Positions 8,353-16,729 of a stretch of 64,000 nt of DNA are shown piece after piece. The DNA comes from Nocardioides scoriae (GTDB lineage: Bacteria > Actinomycetota > Actinomycetes > Propionibacteriales > Nocardioidaceae), in the NCBI RefSeq assembly GCF_900104965.1, contig NZ_LT629757.1, forward strand, positions 2,046,001-2,110,000. The letters run 5' to 3'. Each line of letters starts with the position of its first letter. Within the stretch, counting starts at the first letter, position 1. A program made the translations under genes and the position numbers. The notes under the pieces were generated by a model. That model was not told the DNA's origin, searched no databases, and saw nothing but the letters and a program-made list of their open reading frames with translations.

Positions 8353-9102
8353 CCGGCTGCAGGAAGCGAGCAGCGACGCCAGGGGCAGGCTCAGCAGGAA
8401 CGCCCACCCACCCGTGAGCCGGCGGGCGCCAGGGCGCGGGGGGCGCACGCCGGGCGTCGGGCCCGACAGCAGCAGGAACACGACGTGGCCGATCGGCGGC
8501 AGCAGCAGCCAGAACCAGGCCCACCGCGTCGCACGCCACGGGCGCGGTCCGCCGACGAGGAGCGCGAGGCCGACGAAGAGGAGGACGACCCCGAGCAGGG
8601 CGACGGCGGACGGCACCGTCCAGCCGAGCACGTCGCTGCCGGACTGGGCAGGGCTCGGGTCGCGGGTGAGCCGGATCCCCGGCTGCAGCTGGACGAGCGT
8701 CCGGCTCGGGGGGACCCGGACCACGGTCTTCTCCCCGCCCGGGTCGGGGCCGGCTGCCCGACCACGCCCCACGACCTGCACCACCTCGGCCCGGTGGCCG
8801 AGCAGCCCCTGCCGCCAGTGCACCGTGACGGTGGACGACCCGGTCCCGACGTCGCTCAGCTCTCCCGAGACCCGCACCCGGGTGACCTCCCCCGACGCGA
8901 CCAGGCCTCGCACGTCGTCCCACGACGAGTTCCGCTCGCCCACGACCGGAAGGGCGACGAGGGCCACCAACCAGCACACGACCAGGGCGTGCCTGACGTG
9001 GTCCCAGACCCGGTCGGGCTCGCACCGCGGCACCGGACCCACCCACCGCGGCGTCCGCTCGGCGCCCGCCCGTCGCCGGAGGTCGTCGGACGGGGTGCTC
9101 AT
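8350..9102 (-). CDS. Hypothetical multi-pass membrane protein
   Basis: A 250-residue protein. Hydrophobic segments are at about 38-56, 158-180, 190-212 and 228-246, with a roughly 100-residue hydrophilic, beta-rich loop (56-157) that is probably extracytoplasmic. I do not recognise the family. A minus-strand TACGTT box lies 6 nt upstream of the ATG with no Shine-Dalgarno, supporting this start and a leaderless mRNA. The gene stands alone between the YchF gene and a secreted hydrolase, all on the minus strand. Confidence 0.7.
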   Translation of the reverse strand: MSTPSDDLRRRAGAERTPRWVGPVPRCEPDRVWDHVRHALVVCWLVALVALPVVGERNSSWDDVRGLVASGEVTRVRVSGELSDVGTGSSTVTVHWRQGLLGHRAEVVQVVGRGRAAGPDPGGEKTVVRVPPSRTLVQLQPGIRLTRDPSPAQSGSDVLGWTVPSAVALLGVVLLFVGLALLVGGPRPWRATRWAWFWLLLPPIGHVVFLLLSGPTPGVRPPRPGARRLTGGWAFLLSLPLASLLASCSR

Positions 9103-9108
9103 CCCCGG

Positions 9109-9114
9109 AACGTA
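9109..9114 (-). promoter_or_regulatory. -10-like box, leaderless start
   Basis: TACGTT on the minus strand, 6 nt before the ATG at 9102, with no Shine-Dalgarno. Confidence 0.5.
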
Positions 9115-9151
9115 CCGGAGGGGAGCGGCCGCCGGAGGGCGTTCGACGGGT

Positions 9152-10228
9152 CTACACGTTGAAGCGGAACTCCACCACGTCGCCGTCGGCCATGACGTAG
9201 TCCTTGCCCTCCATGCGCACCTTGCCGGCGCTCTTGGCCGCGGCCATGGAGCCCGCCTCGACGAGGTCGTCGAAGGAGACGATCTCGGCCTTGATGAAGC
9301 CCTTCTGGAAGTCGGTGTGGATGACGCCGGCGGCCTCGGGGGCGGTGGCGCCCTTGCGGACGGTCCAGGCGCGCGACTCCTTGGGGCCGGCGGTGAGGTA
9401 GGTCTGCAGGCCCAGGGTGTCGAAGCCGACGCGGGCCAGGACGTCCAGGCCGGGCTCCTCGACGCCCATGTCGGCGAGCATCTCGCGGGCCTCGTCGTCG
9501 TCGCCGAGCTCGACGAGCTCGGACTCGAACTTGGCGTCGAGGAAGATCGCCTCGGCCGGGGCGACGATGGCGCGCATCCGGTCCTTGAGCTCCTCGTCGG
9601 CCAGCTCGTCGGCGTCGCAGTTGAAGACGTAGATGTAGGGCTTGGAGGTCAGCAGCGACAGCTCGCGGACCAGGTCGCGGTCGATCTTCGTCGAGCTGAT
9701 CGGAGTGCCGGCCTCGAGCGCCTCGAGCGCCTCGCGCGCCGCGGCGAGGTGGGCGCCGCGGGCCTTGTCGCCGCGGGCCTCCTTCTCCAGCCGGGGCACG
9801 GCCTTCTCGACCGTCTGCAGGTCGGCCAGGATCATCTCGGTCTGGATCGTGGAGATGTCGGAGGCGGGGTCGACCTTGCCGTCGACGTGGGTGACGTCCT
9901 CGTCGCGGAAGACCCGGGTCACCTGGCAGATGGCCGAGGACTCGCGGATGTGGGACAGGAACTTGTTGCCCAGGCCCTCCCCCTGCGAGGCGCCCGCGAC
10001 GATGCCGGCGATGTCGACGAACTCGACGGTGGCGGGCAGCACCTTGGCGGAGCCGAAGATCCCCGCGAGCACGCCGAGGCGGGAGTCGGGGACCCCGACG
10101 ACGCCGACGTTGGGCTCGATCGTGGCGAACGGGTAGTTCGCCGCGAGCACGTCGTTCTTGGTCAGCGCGTTGAACAGGGTCGACTTGCCGGCGTTGGGGA
10201 GACCGACGATCCCGATGGTGAGAGCCAC
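9152..10228 (-). CDS. ychF: Redox-regulated ATPase YchF
   Basis: An Obg-related P-loop NTPase of 358 residues that binds ATP rather than GTP and associates with ribosomes in other bacteria. The P-loop GLPNAGKST is at residues 8-16. The G4 position reads NCDADE instead of NKxD, which is the family's reason for ATP preference. The C-terminal TGS domain ends in GKDYVMADGDVVEFRFNV, almost identical to the usual ending. The start is GTG at 10228 (VALTIGIVGLPNAG), supported by TAGACT 8 nt upstream and by family length. Monocistronic. Confidence 0.96.
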   Translation of the reverse strand: MALTIGIVGLPNAGKSTLFNALTKNDVLAANYPFATIEPNVGVVGVPDSRLGVLAGIFGSAKVLPATVEFVDIAGIVAGASQGEGLGNKFLSHIRESSAICQVTRVFRDEDVTHVDGKVDPASDISTIQTEMILADLQTVEKAVPRLEKEARGDKARGAHLAAAREALEALEAGTPISSTKIDRDLVRELSLLTSKPYIYVFNCDADELADEELKDRMRAIVAPAEAIFLDAKFESELVELGDDDEAREMLADMGVEEPGLDVLARVGFDTLGLQTYLTAGPKESRAWTVRKGATAPEAAGVIHTDFQKGFIKAEIVSFDDLVEAGSMAAAKSAGKVRMEGKDYVMADGDVVEFRFNV

Positions 10229-10236
10229 GGGCCGGG

Positions 10237-10242
10237 AGTCTA
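10237..10242 (-). promoter_or_regulatory. -10-like box, leaderless start
   Basis: TAGACT on the minus strand, 8 nt before the GTG start of ychF, with no Shine-Dalgarno. Confidence 0.5.
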
Positions 10243-10427
10243 CGAGCGCACGGCCCCACCCCACGAATCGACGACGTCCTGCCCATCGGGTGGATCCCGC
10301 CCGTGTGGCCGGGCTCACAAGCGGGTAGACATGGGGGGTACGACGTCGCGGCCCCCCAGGCGGTCGCCGCGCCCGGTGGAGCCCGCCGCCGGACGCGACA
10401 CCGGACCGTCGTGCGCCGGAGGCCTCC

Positions 10428-11927
10428 GTGACCAACCTCGCCGCCAACCTGACCGCGACCGCCGAGCGCTTCCCCGACCGGCCCGCGATCAAGCTCGACG
10501 ACCTCGTCCTCACCTGGGCCGAGGTCCAGGGCGGGGCGCAGCGCGTCGCCGCCATGCTCGAGGAGAAGGGGATCGGCCCCGGCGACCGCGTCGCGATGGT
10601 GCTGCCCAACGTGCCGCCCTTCCCGATCATCTTCTACGGAGCCCTCGCGCTGGGCGCCGTCGTGGTGCCGATGAACCCGCTGCTCAAGGGCCGCGAGGTG
10701 AAGTACTACCTCGAGGACTCCGGCGCCTCGATCATCCTGGCCTGGAAGGACATGGCCGAGGAGGCCGGCAAGGGCGCCTCGGAGGTCGGCATCGAGTGCG
10801 TCGAGGTCGGCACCGACTTCGCCGAGGTGCTCGCGGGCTACGAGCCCCGCACCGAGGTGGCCGACCGCGAGGACGACGACGACGTCGTGCTGCTCTACAC
10901 CTCCGGCACCACGGGCCAGCCCAAGGGCGCCCAGCTGACCCACCACAGCATGGGCACCAACGCCGCCACCAGCGCCGAGACCCTCATCGAGATCACCGAG
11001 GAGGACGTCGTCATGGGCTGCCTCCCGCTGTTCCACGTCTTCGGCCTCACCTGCGGCCTCAACGCCTCCGTGCTCAAGGGCTCCTGCCTGACGCTCATCC
11101 CGCGCTTCGACCCGGAGAAGGCGCTGGAGGTCGTGGGCCGCGACCGGGTCACCGTCTTCGAGGGCGTTCCGACGATGTACGCCGGGATGCTGCACGCCAA
11201 GGGCGCCGACGACGCCGACATGTCCAGCCTGCGCACCTGCATCTCCGGCGGCTCGGCGATGCCGGTCGAGGTGATGAAGAGCTTCGAGAAGAAGTTCGAC
11301 TGCATCGTGCTCGAGGGCTACGGCCTGTCCGAGACCTCCCCCGTCGCGTCGTTCAACCAGCCCGGCCAGGAGCGCAAGCCCGGCTCGATCGGCACCGCCG
11401 TGCGCGGCTGCGAGCTGAAGATCGTCGACGACGACGGCAACGACGTCCCCCAGGGCGAGAACGGCGAGATCGCCATCAAGGGCGAGAACGTCATGAAGGG
11501 CTACTGGGGCCGCGAGGAGGCCACCGCCGACTCCATCAAGGACGGCTGGTTCCTCACCGGCGACGTCGCGACCATGGACGAGGACGGCTACTTCTTCATC
11601 GTCGACCGCAAGAAGGACCTCATCATCCGCGGCGGCTACAACGTCTACCCGCGCGAGGTCGAGGAGGCGCTCTACGAGCACGAGTCGGTCCGCGAGGTCG
11701 CGGTGATCGGCATCCCCGACGACACGATGGGCGAGGAGGTCGGGGCCGCCGTGGCCCTCAAGGACGGCGAGAAGGTCGACGTCGAGGACCTGCAGGCCTT
11801 CGCCAAGGAGCGCCTCGCCGCCTACAAGTACCCCCGCGCCGTGTGGATCGTGGACGAGCTCCCCAAGGGTCCGACCGGCAAGATCCTGCGTCGCGAGGTC
11901 AGCGCCCCCGAGGGAGACACCCAGTGA
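10428..11927 (+). CDS. Long-chain fatty-acid--CoA ligase (AMP-binding)
   Basis: A 499-residue acyl-CoA synthetase that would activate fatty acids with ATP and CoA. P-loop-like YTSGTTGQPKG near 155, A5 motif YGLSETSP, A7/A8 region GWFLTGD and DRKKDLIIRGGYNVYPRE, and the A10 lysine in GPTGKILRRE are all visible. It starts at GTG after a GGAGG Shine-Dalgarno. It is the first gene of a four-gene operon: its TGA overlaps the GTG of the PHA synthase gene. Here it could supply acyl-CoA to polyester synthesis, or reactivate monomers released by the depolymerase; that role is inferred from context. Confidence 0.93.
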   Translation: MTNLAANLTATAERFPDRPAIKLDDLVLTWAEVQGGAQRVAAMLEEKGIGPGDRVAMVLPNVPPFPIIFYGALALGAVVVPMNPLLKGREVKYYLEDSGASIILAWKDMAEEAGKGASEVGIECVEVGTDFAEVLAGYEPRTEVADREDDDDVVLLYTSGTTGQPKGAQLTHHSMGTNAATSAETLIEITEEDVVMGCLPLFHVFGLTCGLNASVLKGSCLTLIPRFDPEKALEVVGRDRVTVFEGVPTMYAGMLHAKGADDADMSSLRTCISGGSAMPVEVMKSFEKKFDCIVLEGYGLSETSPVASFNQPGQERKPGSIGTAVRGCELKIVDDDGNDVPQGENGEIAIKGENVMKGYWGREEATADSIKDGWFLTGDVATMDEDGYFFIVDRKKDLIIRGGYNVYPREVEEALYEHESVREVAVIGIPDDTMGEEVGAAVALKDGEKVDVEDLQAFAKERLAAYKYPRAVWIVDELPKGPTGKILRREVSAPEGDTQ

Positions 11928-13891
11928 CCGCGGTCGAGGCCGAGCGCCCCCAGAAGACGGACCAGAAGACGGACCAGAAGGCCGCTGACCCCGCGCCTCC
12001 GGCTCGGAAGCAGGCTGTGAAGGCGGCCCCGAAGCCGCGCAAGCGGACGGCTTCGAAGGCCACCCAGAAGTCGGCCCAGAAGCCGGCCCCGAAGTCGGCC
12101 CAGAAGTCGGCCGCACAGGCGTCGCCGAAGGCCGAGGCGGCTGCGGTCGAGCGCCGGATGCACCAGCAGGACGAGTCGGCCGAGGAGGCCGAGGCCTCGC
12201 GCAGCACGGCGCTGGCGACCCCGCTCGACCTGCTGCTGGCCGACGCGGGCAGCCCGCTGCGCCGCTTCGTCCCGGGCGTCTCCGGCCTGAAGTTCACCGC
12301 CGGCCTGGCCCGGCACCCCCGCAAGGTGGCGCGCCGCACGGCCGGCCTGGCCGCCGAGCTCACCCGGGTCGGCCTGGGCCGCTCGCGGATCGCCCCCGGC
12401 GAGAAGGACCGCCGCTTCACCGAGGAGGCGTGGGCCAAGAACCCCCTGTTCAAGCGCACGCTGCAGAGCTACCTGGCCGTCGGCGAGGCCGCCCGCGGCC
12501 TGGTCGACGACGCCGCCATGGGCTGGGGCGACGACCAGCGGATCCGCTTCATCATGGACAACCTGGTCGAGGCCGCGGCCCCGAGCAACAACCCCTTCCT
12601 CAACCCCAAGGTGCTCAAGCGCACGCTCGACACCGGCGGCGGCAACCTGGTCGCGGGCGGACGCCGCTTCGTCAAGGACTTCGCCACCGCCCCGCGGGTG
12701 CCGTCCATGGTCGAGGCCGACGCCTTCGAGGTGGGCCGCGACATCGCGGTCACCCCGGGCGCCGTGGTGCTGCGCACCGACGTCTTCGAGCTGATCCAGT
12801 ACACCCCGCAGACCCCCAAGGTCCGCTCCGTGCCGCTGCTCATCGTGCCGCCGACGATCAACAAGTACTACGTCATCGACCTGGCCGAGCAGCGCTCGAT
12901 GGTCGAGTACCTCGTCCAGTCCGGCCAGCAGGTCTTCTGCATCTCCTGGCGCAACCCCGACGTGCGGCACGCCGACTGGGGCCTGGACACCTACGGCCAG
13001 GCGATCCTCGAGGCGATGAGCGCCTGCGAGGACATCACCAGGCAGGACAGCACCGCCATATTCGGCATCTGCTCCGGCGGCATGATCGCCTCGATGGTGA
13101 TGGCCCACCTCGCGGCCACGGGCGAGCTGGACCGCGTCGCGGCGTACAGCCTCGCGGTGACGGTGCTCGACCAGGAGCGCGCGGGCGTGACCAGCGCGCT
13201 GCTGTCGCACAAGGCGGCGGCGGCCTCGACGCAGGCCTCGAAGGAGAAGGGCTACCTCGACGGGCGCACCCTCGCCGAGATCTTCGCGTGGCTGCGGCCC
13301 AACGACCTGATCTGGAACTACTGGGTCAACAACTACCTGATGGGCCACGCTCCCAAGGCCTTCGACATCCTCTACTGGAACGCCGACCCGGTGCGGATGA
13401 CGGCCGCCATGCACCGCGACTTCATGGACCTCGCGATCCGCAACGCCCTGGTCGAGAAGGACGCCGCGACCATCCTCGGCTCCCGGGTCGACCTGTCGCG
13501 GATCACCACCGACTCGTACGTCGTGGCCGGCATCGCCGACCACCTGTGCAAGTGGGAGTCGTGCTACCAGACCACGCAGCTGTTCGGTGGCGACACCAAG
13601 TTCGTGCTGTCGACGAGCGGTCACATCGCCGCCATGGTCAACCCGCCCGGCAACCCCAAGGCGAGCTTCCAGACCTCGCCCAGCGGCCACGGCCAGCAGG
13701 GCACCGACAACCCGGAGGACACCCAGCAGTGGCTCTCGCAGGCCGTGAAGGTCAAGGGCAGCTGGTGGGACGACTACGTCGCCTGGCTGGGCGAGCGCTG
13801 CGGCGAGGAGAAGACCAAGCCGCGCAAGCTGGGCAACGCCGCCCACGAGCCGCTGGCCGAGGCTCCGGGCACCTATGTCCACGACCGCTGA
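11924..13891 (+). CDS. phaC: Polyhydroxyalkanoate synthase with histone-H1-like N-terminal tail
   Basis: A 655-residue PHA polymerase joining 3-hydroxyacyl-CoA units into storage polyester. Lipase-like box GICSGG with nucleophile Cys383, Asp539 in GIADHLCKWE and His567 in STSGHIAAM form the expected triad; APSNNPFLNP (219-228) is a class I/II signature. Residues 1-72 are unusual: low-complexity Lys/Ala/Pro/Gln sequence with PKSAQK-like repeats, resembling histone H1 or the DNA-binding tail of the granule protein PhaF. Such a tail on the synthase suggests nucleoid tethering of granules (inference). The GTG start overlaps the upstream stop (GTGA); the tail could in principle be shortened if translation began later, but no better Shine-Dalgarno is seen. 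Confidence 0.93.
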   Translation: MTAVEAERPQKTDQKTDQKAADPAPPARKQAVKAAPKPRKRTASKATQKSAQKPAPKSAQKSAAQASPKAEAAAVERRMHQQDESAEEAEASRSTALATPLDLLLADAGSPLRRFVPGVSGLKFTAGLARHPRKVARRTAGLAAELTRVGLGRSRIAPGEKDRRFTEEAWAKNPLFKRTLQSYLAVGEAARGLVDDAAMGWGDDQRIRFIMDNLVEAAAPSNNPFLNPKVLKRTLDTGGGNLVAGGRRFVKDFATAPRVPSMVEADAFEVGRDIAVTPGAVVLRTDVFELIQYTPQTPKVRSVPLLIVPPTINKYYVIDLAEQRSMVEYLVQSGQQVFCISWRNPDVRHADWGLDTYGQAILEAMSACEDITRQDSTAIFGICSGGMIASMVMAHLAATGELDRVAAYSLAVTVLDQERAGVTSALLSHKAAAASTQASKEKGYLDGRTLAEIFAWLRPNDLIWNYWVNNYLMGHAPKAFDILYWNADPVRMTAAMHRDFMDLAIRNALVEKDAATILGSRVDLSRITTDSYVVAGIADHLCKWESCYQTTQLFGGDTKFVLSTSGHIAAMVNPPGNPKASFQTSPSGHGQQGTDNPEDTQQWLSQAVKVKGSWWDDYVAWLGERCGEEKTKPRKLGNAAHEPLAEAPGTYVHDR

Positions 13892-14801
13892 GCGGCCGGG
13901 CCGGACCCCGATGAGCGACGGGACCGACAACGAGGACCTGCGCGACGAGGCGCTCGAGGCGCGGATGCGCGACGTGGTGCGCCAGGTGACGGTGCGCAGC
14001 ATCGCCGCCCGCGTCTCGGTGCGCCCCGGCGTCGGGTCCTACACCGACGCTCCCCCGCTGCTGCTGTGCAACGGCATCGGCATCAGCCTCGAGGCGCTGC
14101 AGCCGCTGGTGGACCACCTCCACCCCGACCGGGGCGTGATCCGCTTCGACGTCCCCGGGATCGGCGGCTCGGCGCTGCCGCCCACGCCGTACCCCATCGC
14201 TGCGCTCGCCTCCTGGGTGACGGCGCTGATGGCCAAGCTCGGCCACCGGCGCTTCGACGTGCTCGGGCTGTCGTGGGGCGGCGGCCTTGCCCAGCAGCTG
14301 GCCGTGCAGTCGCCGCGCAAGGTGCGCCGCGTGGTGCTGGTGGCCACCGGCACCGGCTGCCTGATGGTGCCGGCCTCCCCGCGGGTGCTGCGGATCATGT
14401 CGACGCCGCGACGCCACCGCGACCCGGCGTACGCCCGGGCCGTGGCGCCGGAGATCTACGGCGGCAGCATGCGCACCGATCCCGGTCAGGGCGCCGCGCT
14501 CCTGCACGGCGCGACCCGCTCGGGGCCGAAGCGGGGCTACTACTACCAGCTGGCCGCGATGGCCGGCTGGACGAGCCTGCCCTTCCTCGGCCTGCTGCGG
14601 CAGCCGACGCTGGTGATGGGCGGCGACGACGACCCGATCATCCCGGCGGCCAACCCCCGGATGCAGGCCGCGCTGATCCCGCGGGCGCGGCTGCACCTCT
14701 ACCGCGGTGGCCACCTCGGCATCCTCACCGAGGCCGACCAGCTCGCCCCGGTGATCGACGCCTTCCTCGACGAGACCACCGACGACAGGGGCACCGCATG
14801 A
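13875..14801 (+). CDS. phaZ: Intracellular PHA depolymerase-type alpha/beta hydrolase
   Basis: A 308-residue hydrolase closely resembling Pseudomonas medium-chain-length PhaZ: shared stretches include LLLCNGIGISLE, FDVPGIGGS, GLSWGGGLAQQ, APEIYGGSMR and GYYYQLAAMAGWTS. Nucleophile Ser133, Asp in GGDDDPIIP and His in YRGGHLG form the triad. It would depolymerise stored PHA. It overlaps the end of phaC by 17 nt; a second ATG at 13911, just after the phaC stop, is an alternative start giving 296 residues. Its own stop overlaps the next start (ATGA). Confidence 0.92.
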   Translation: MSTTAERPGRTPMSDGTDNEDLRDEALEARMRDVVRQVTVRSIAARVSVRPGVGSYTDAPPLLLCNGIGISLEALQPLVDHLHPDRGVIRFDVPGIGGSALPPTPYPIAALASWVTALMAKLGHRRFDVLGLSWGGGLAQQLAVQSPRKVRRVVLVATGTGCLMVPASPRVLRIMSTPRRHRDPAYARAVAPEIYGGSMRTDPGQGAALLHGATRSGPKRGYYYQLAAMAGWTSLPFLGLLRQPTLVMGGDDDPIIPAANPRMQAALIPRARLHLYRGGHLGILTEADQLAPVIDAFLDETTDDRGTA

Positions 14802-15997
14802 GCGAGCTCGACGACCACCAGGTCGACGACTCACCCTTCTCCGACTTCCTGGGCTTCGAGCTGCTGCTCGAGGAGCAGGACCGCGAGCTGCTGAGCCGGG
14901 TGCGGGCCTTCATGACCCGTGAGGTCGAGCCGGTCATCAACGACTACTGGACGCGCGCGGAGTTCCCCCACGAGCTGGTGCCCGGCATCGCGGAGCTCGG
15001 GATCGCCGGCCTGGCGTACGACGGTCCGGGCTGCCCCGCCCGAGGCGCCCTCGTCGACGGCCTGGTCGCCATGGAGCTGGCCCGCGTCGACCCCTCGATC
15101 GGCACCTTCATGGGCGTCCACGGCGGCCTGGCGATGGGCTCGATCCAGATCGGCGGCTCCGACGAGCAGCGCGAGCGCTGGCTGCCCGCCATGGCTCGCA
15201 TGGAGCTGATCGGCGCCTTCGGCCTCACCGAGCCCGAGACCGGCTCGGCGATCTCGCAGGGCCTGGCCACCAGCGCCACCCGCGACGGCGACGAGTGGGT
15301 GCTCAACGGCGACAAGAAGTGGATCGGCAACGCCGCCTTCGCCGACCTCGTCGTGATCTGGGCCCGCGACACCGAGGACGGCCAGGTCAAGGGCTTCGTC
15401 GTCGAGAAGGGCACCGAGGGGGTCGAGTTCGTCAAGCAGGAGGACAAGATCGCCCTGCGGGTGGTGCAGAACGCCGAGATCCACCTGCGCGACGCCCGGG
15501 TCCCCGAGGCCAACCGGCTGCAGCGCGCCGAGTCCTTCCGCACCACCGCCGACGTGCTCCGCGTGACCCGGATGGGCGTCGCCTGGCAGGCCGCCGGCTG
15601 CGCACGCGGCGCCTTCGAGCACGCGCTGCGCTACACCAAGCAGCGCCAGCAGTTCGGCCGCCCCATCGCCGGCTTCCAGCTGGTGCAGGACCTGCTCGTC
15701 AAGATGCTCTCCAACGTCACCGCCGCGACCGCCATGAACGCCCGCGCCTCGCAGCTCCAGGACGCCGGCCAGCTCCGCGACGAGCACGCCTCGCTCTGCA
15801 AGGCGCACTCGACGGTCCGCATGCGCGAGGCCGTCGGCTGGGCCCGGGAGGTCCTCGGCGGCAACGGCATCCTGCTCGAGCACCACGTCGGCCGGTTCGT
15901 CGCCGACGCCGAGGCGATCTACTCCTACGAGGGCACCCGGGAGGTCAACACGCTCATCGTCGGGCGGGCGATCACCGGGGAGAGCGCGTTCGTCTAG
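14798..15997 (+). CDS. Acyl-CoA dehydrogenase, glutaryl-CoA dehydrogenase-like
   Basis: A 399-residue FAD flavoenzyme. The mid-domain motif FGLTEPETGSA and the C-terminal YEGTREVNTLIVGRAITG are present; the Glu in YEGT is the catalytic base position of the glutaryl-CoA dehydrogenase branch, and GRAITG endings are typical of it. It could desaturate (and perhaps decarboxylate) acyl-CoA. The start overlaps the phaZ stop (ATGA), placing it last in the PHA operon, where it may feed or drain the hydroxyacyl-CoA pool. Exact substrate is unknown. Confidence 0.9.
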   Translation: MSELDDHQVDDSPFSDFLGFELLLEEQDRELLSRVRAFMTREVEPVINDYWTRAEFPHELVPGIAELGIAGLAYDGPGCPARGALVDGLVAMELARVDPSIGTFMGVHGGLAMGSIQIGGSDEQRERWLPAMARMELIGAFGLTEPETGSAISQGLATSATRDGDEWVLNGDKKWIGNAAFADLVVIWARDTEDGQVKGFVVEKGTEGVEFVKQEDKIALRVVQNAEIHLRDARVPEANRLQRAESFRTTADVLRVTRMGVAWQAAGCARGAFEHALRYTKQRQQFGRPIAGFQLVQDLLVKMLSNVTAATAMNARASQLQDAGQLRDEHASLCKAHSTVRMREAVGWAREVLGGNGILLEHHVGRFVADAEAIYSYEGTREVNTLIVGRAITGESAFV

Positions 15998-16032
15998 GGG
16001 TTGCGGGTCGGCCCTGCGGCTGGCACGGTCGC

Positions 16033-16080
16033 GGGCGGTCGGGCGGTCGGGCGGTCGGGCGGTCGGGCGGTCGGGCGGTC
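16033..16080. repeat. Octamer microsatellite GGGCGGTC x6
   Basis: Six perfect head-to-tail copies of GGGCGGTC, 36 bp downstream of the acyl-CoA dehydrogenase gene. It is prone to slippage and so a likely strain marker. Confidence 0.95.
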
Positions 16081-16090
16081 GGGGCCGGGT

Positions 16091-16247
16091 GCACGACGTC
16101 CTGCGGCACGAAGACCACCGCCTCCGGGCGTCGTGCGAGGTGGTCGCCCCGGCATCCGGGGCGCATGACGTCGAGCGGGACGTCGTGCGAGGTGGTCGCC
16201 CCGGCAGCCGGGACGCATGACGTCCCGGTGCCACGCACGACGTCCCG
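16091..16247. repeat. Family 2 repeat array, locus 1 (52-bp units)
   Basis: Two tandem 52-bp units start at 16129 and 16181, each beginning CGTCGTGCGAGGTGGTCGCC and containing CGCATGACGTC. Partial units flank them (ACGACGTCC at 16093, ACGACGTCCC near 16236). Within a unit, GACGTCRTGCG pairs with CGCATGACGTC, with an inner CCCGG/CCGGG hairpin. The core is shared with loci at 44300 and 45685. Confidence 0.85.
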
Positions 16248-16370
16248 CCACGGCGCCGACCCACCACGCCCCGGAACGGCTCGGGCGGGATCGCAGGGCC
16301 AGCGCCGCAGCGCTTGTCCACAGCTCCGGACGCGACCCTCGCGGCACGGGCGCCGACCGCCCAGGGTGGA

Positions 16371-16670
16371 GTGGTGCGCCGTACCGCCTGCCTGCTGGTC
16401 CTCGTGTCGCTGGTCGCGTCCGCCTGCGCGCCGACGGGCCGCGACGACGCGGTGGTGGATCGCACCTCGGACGCGTCGTGCTGGGCCCTGACGGCGGCCG
16501 ATGACCGTCATGCGAAACACGAGCGCCGGTCGGCGTACGCCACCTGGCGCCTGCGCCACCTCGACCCGCGCCGCCTCGACCCGCGCCGCGTCGAAGGGTC
16601 GCCGTCGGCCGCCGCGCACCCGGACCGGGCAACTCGGGCGTCCATGAGGGCCGAAACTGCCCGTCCGTGA
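16371..16670 (+). CDS. Doubtful small lipoprotein-like ORF
   Basis: A possible 99-residue product. The first 20 residues look like a lipoprotein signal (VVRRTACLLVLVSLVASAC, lipobox ASAC). The rest is low-complexity, Arg/Ala/His-rich and continues into family 1 repeat copy B, so its C terminus is not natural coding sequence. It may be a gene remnant truncated by repeat insertion, or a chance frame. No family is recognised. Confidence 0.3.
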   Translation: MVRRTACLLVLVSLVASACAPTGRDDAVVDRTSDASCWALTAADDRHAKHERRSAYATWRLRHLDPRRLDPRRVEGSPSAAAHPDRATRASMRAETARP

Positions 16671-16723
16671 CCGATCTGCCCGGTTCCGCGGGCAGTTTCC
16701 CCGGTCGACCGGGGAAACTGCCC
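16650..16723 (+). repeat. Family 1 palindromic repeat, copy B
   Basis: A 74-bp element. The 34-nt palindrome at 16690-16723 is perfect (17-bp arms, GGGCAGTTTCCCC... around GGTCGACC). An upstream GAAACTGCCCG arm (16653-16663) can pair with the same CGGGCAGTTTC strand, so two hairpins compete. It ends 7 bp before the stop of the convergent helicase gene. Confidence 0.88.
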
Positions 16724-16729
16724 CAGCCC

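Larger units (their letters stand above)
15998..16370. other. Non-coding repeat-rich intergenic region
   Basis: Holds six tandem octamers (16033-16080) and a family 2 repeat array (about 16091-16247); both are listed separately. The remainder shows no coding region or recognisable promoter. It follows the last gene of the PHA operon. Confidence 0.7.

Noticed and set aside
8414-11923. In-frame extension of phaC far upstream
   Set aside because: It merely extends through the antisense of ychF and an alternative frame of the acyl-CoA ligase gene; the GTG at 11924 with its stop-overlap is the credible start.
9099-12116. Very long minus-strand open frame (about 1000 codons) crossing ychF, the acyl-CoA ligase gene and phaC
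   Set aside because: A shadow of high-GC coding on other frames; it is low-complexity, shows no family motif and conflicts with three well-supported genes.
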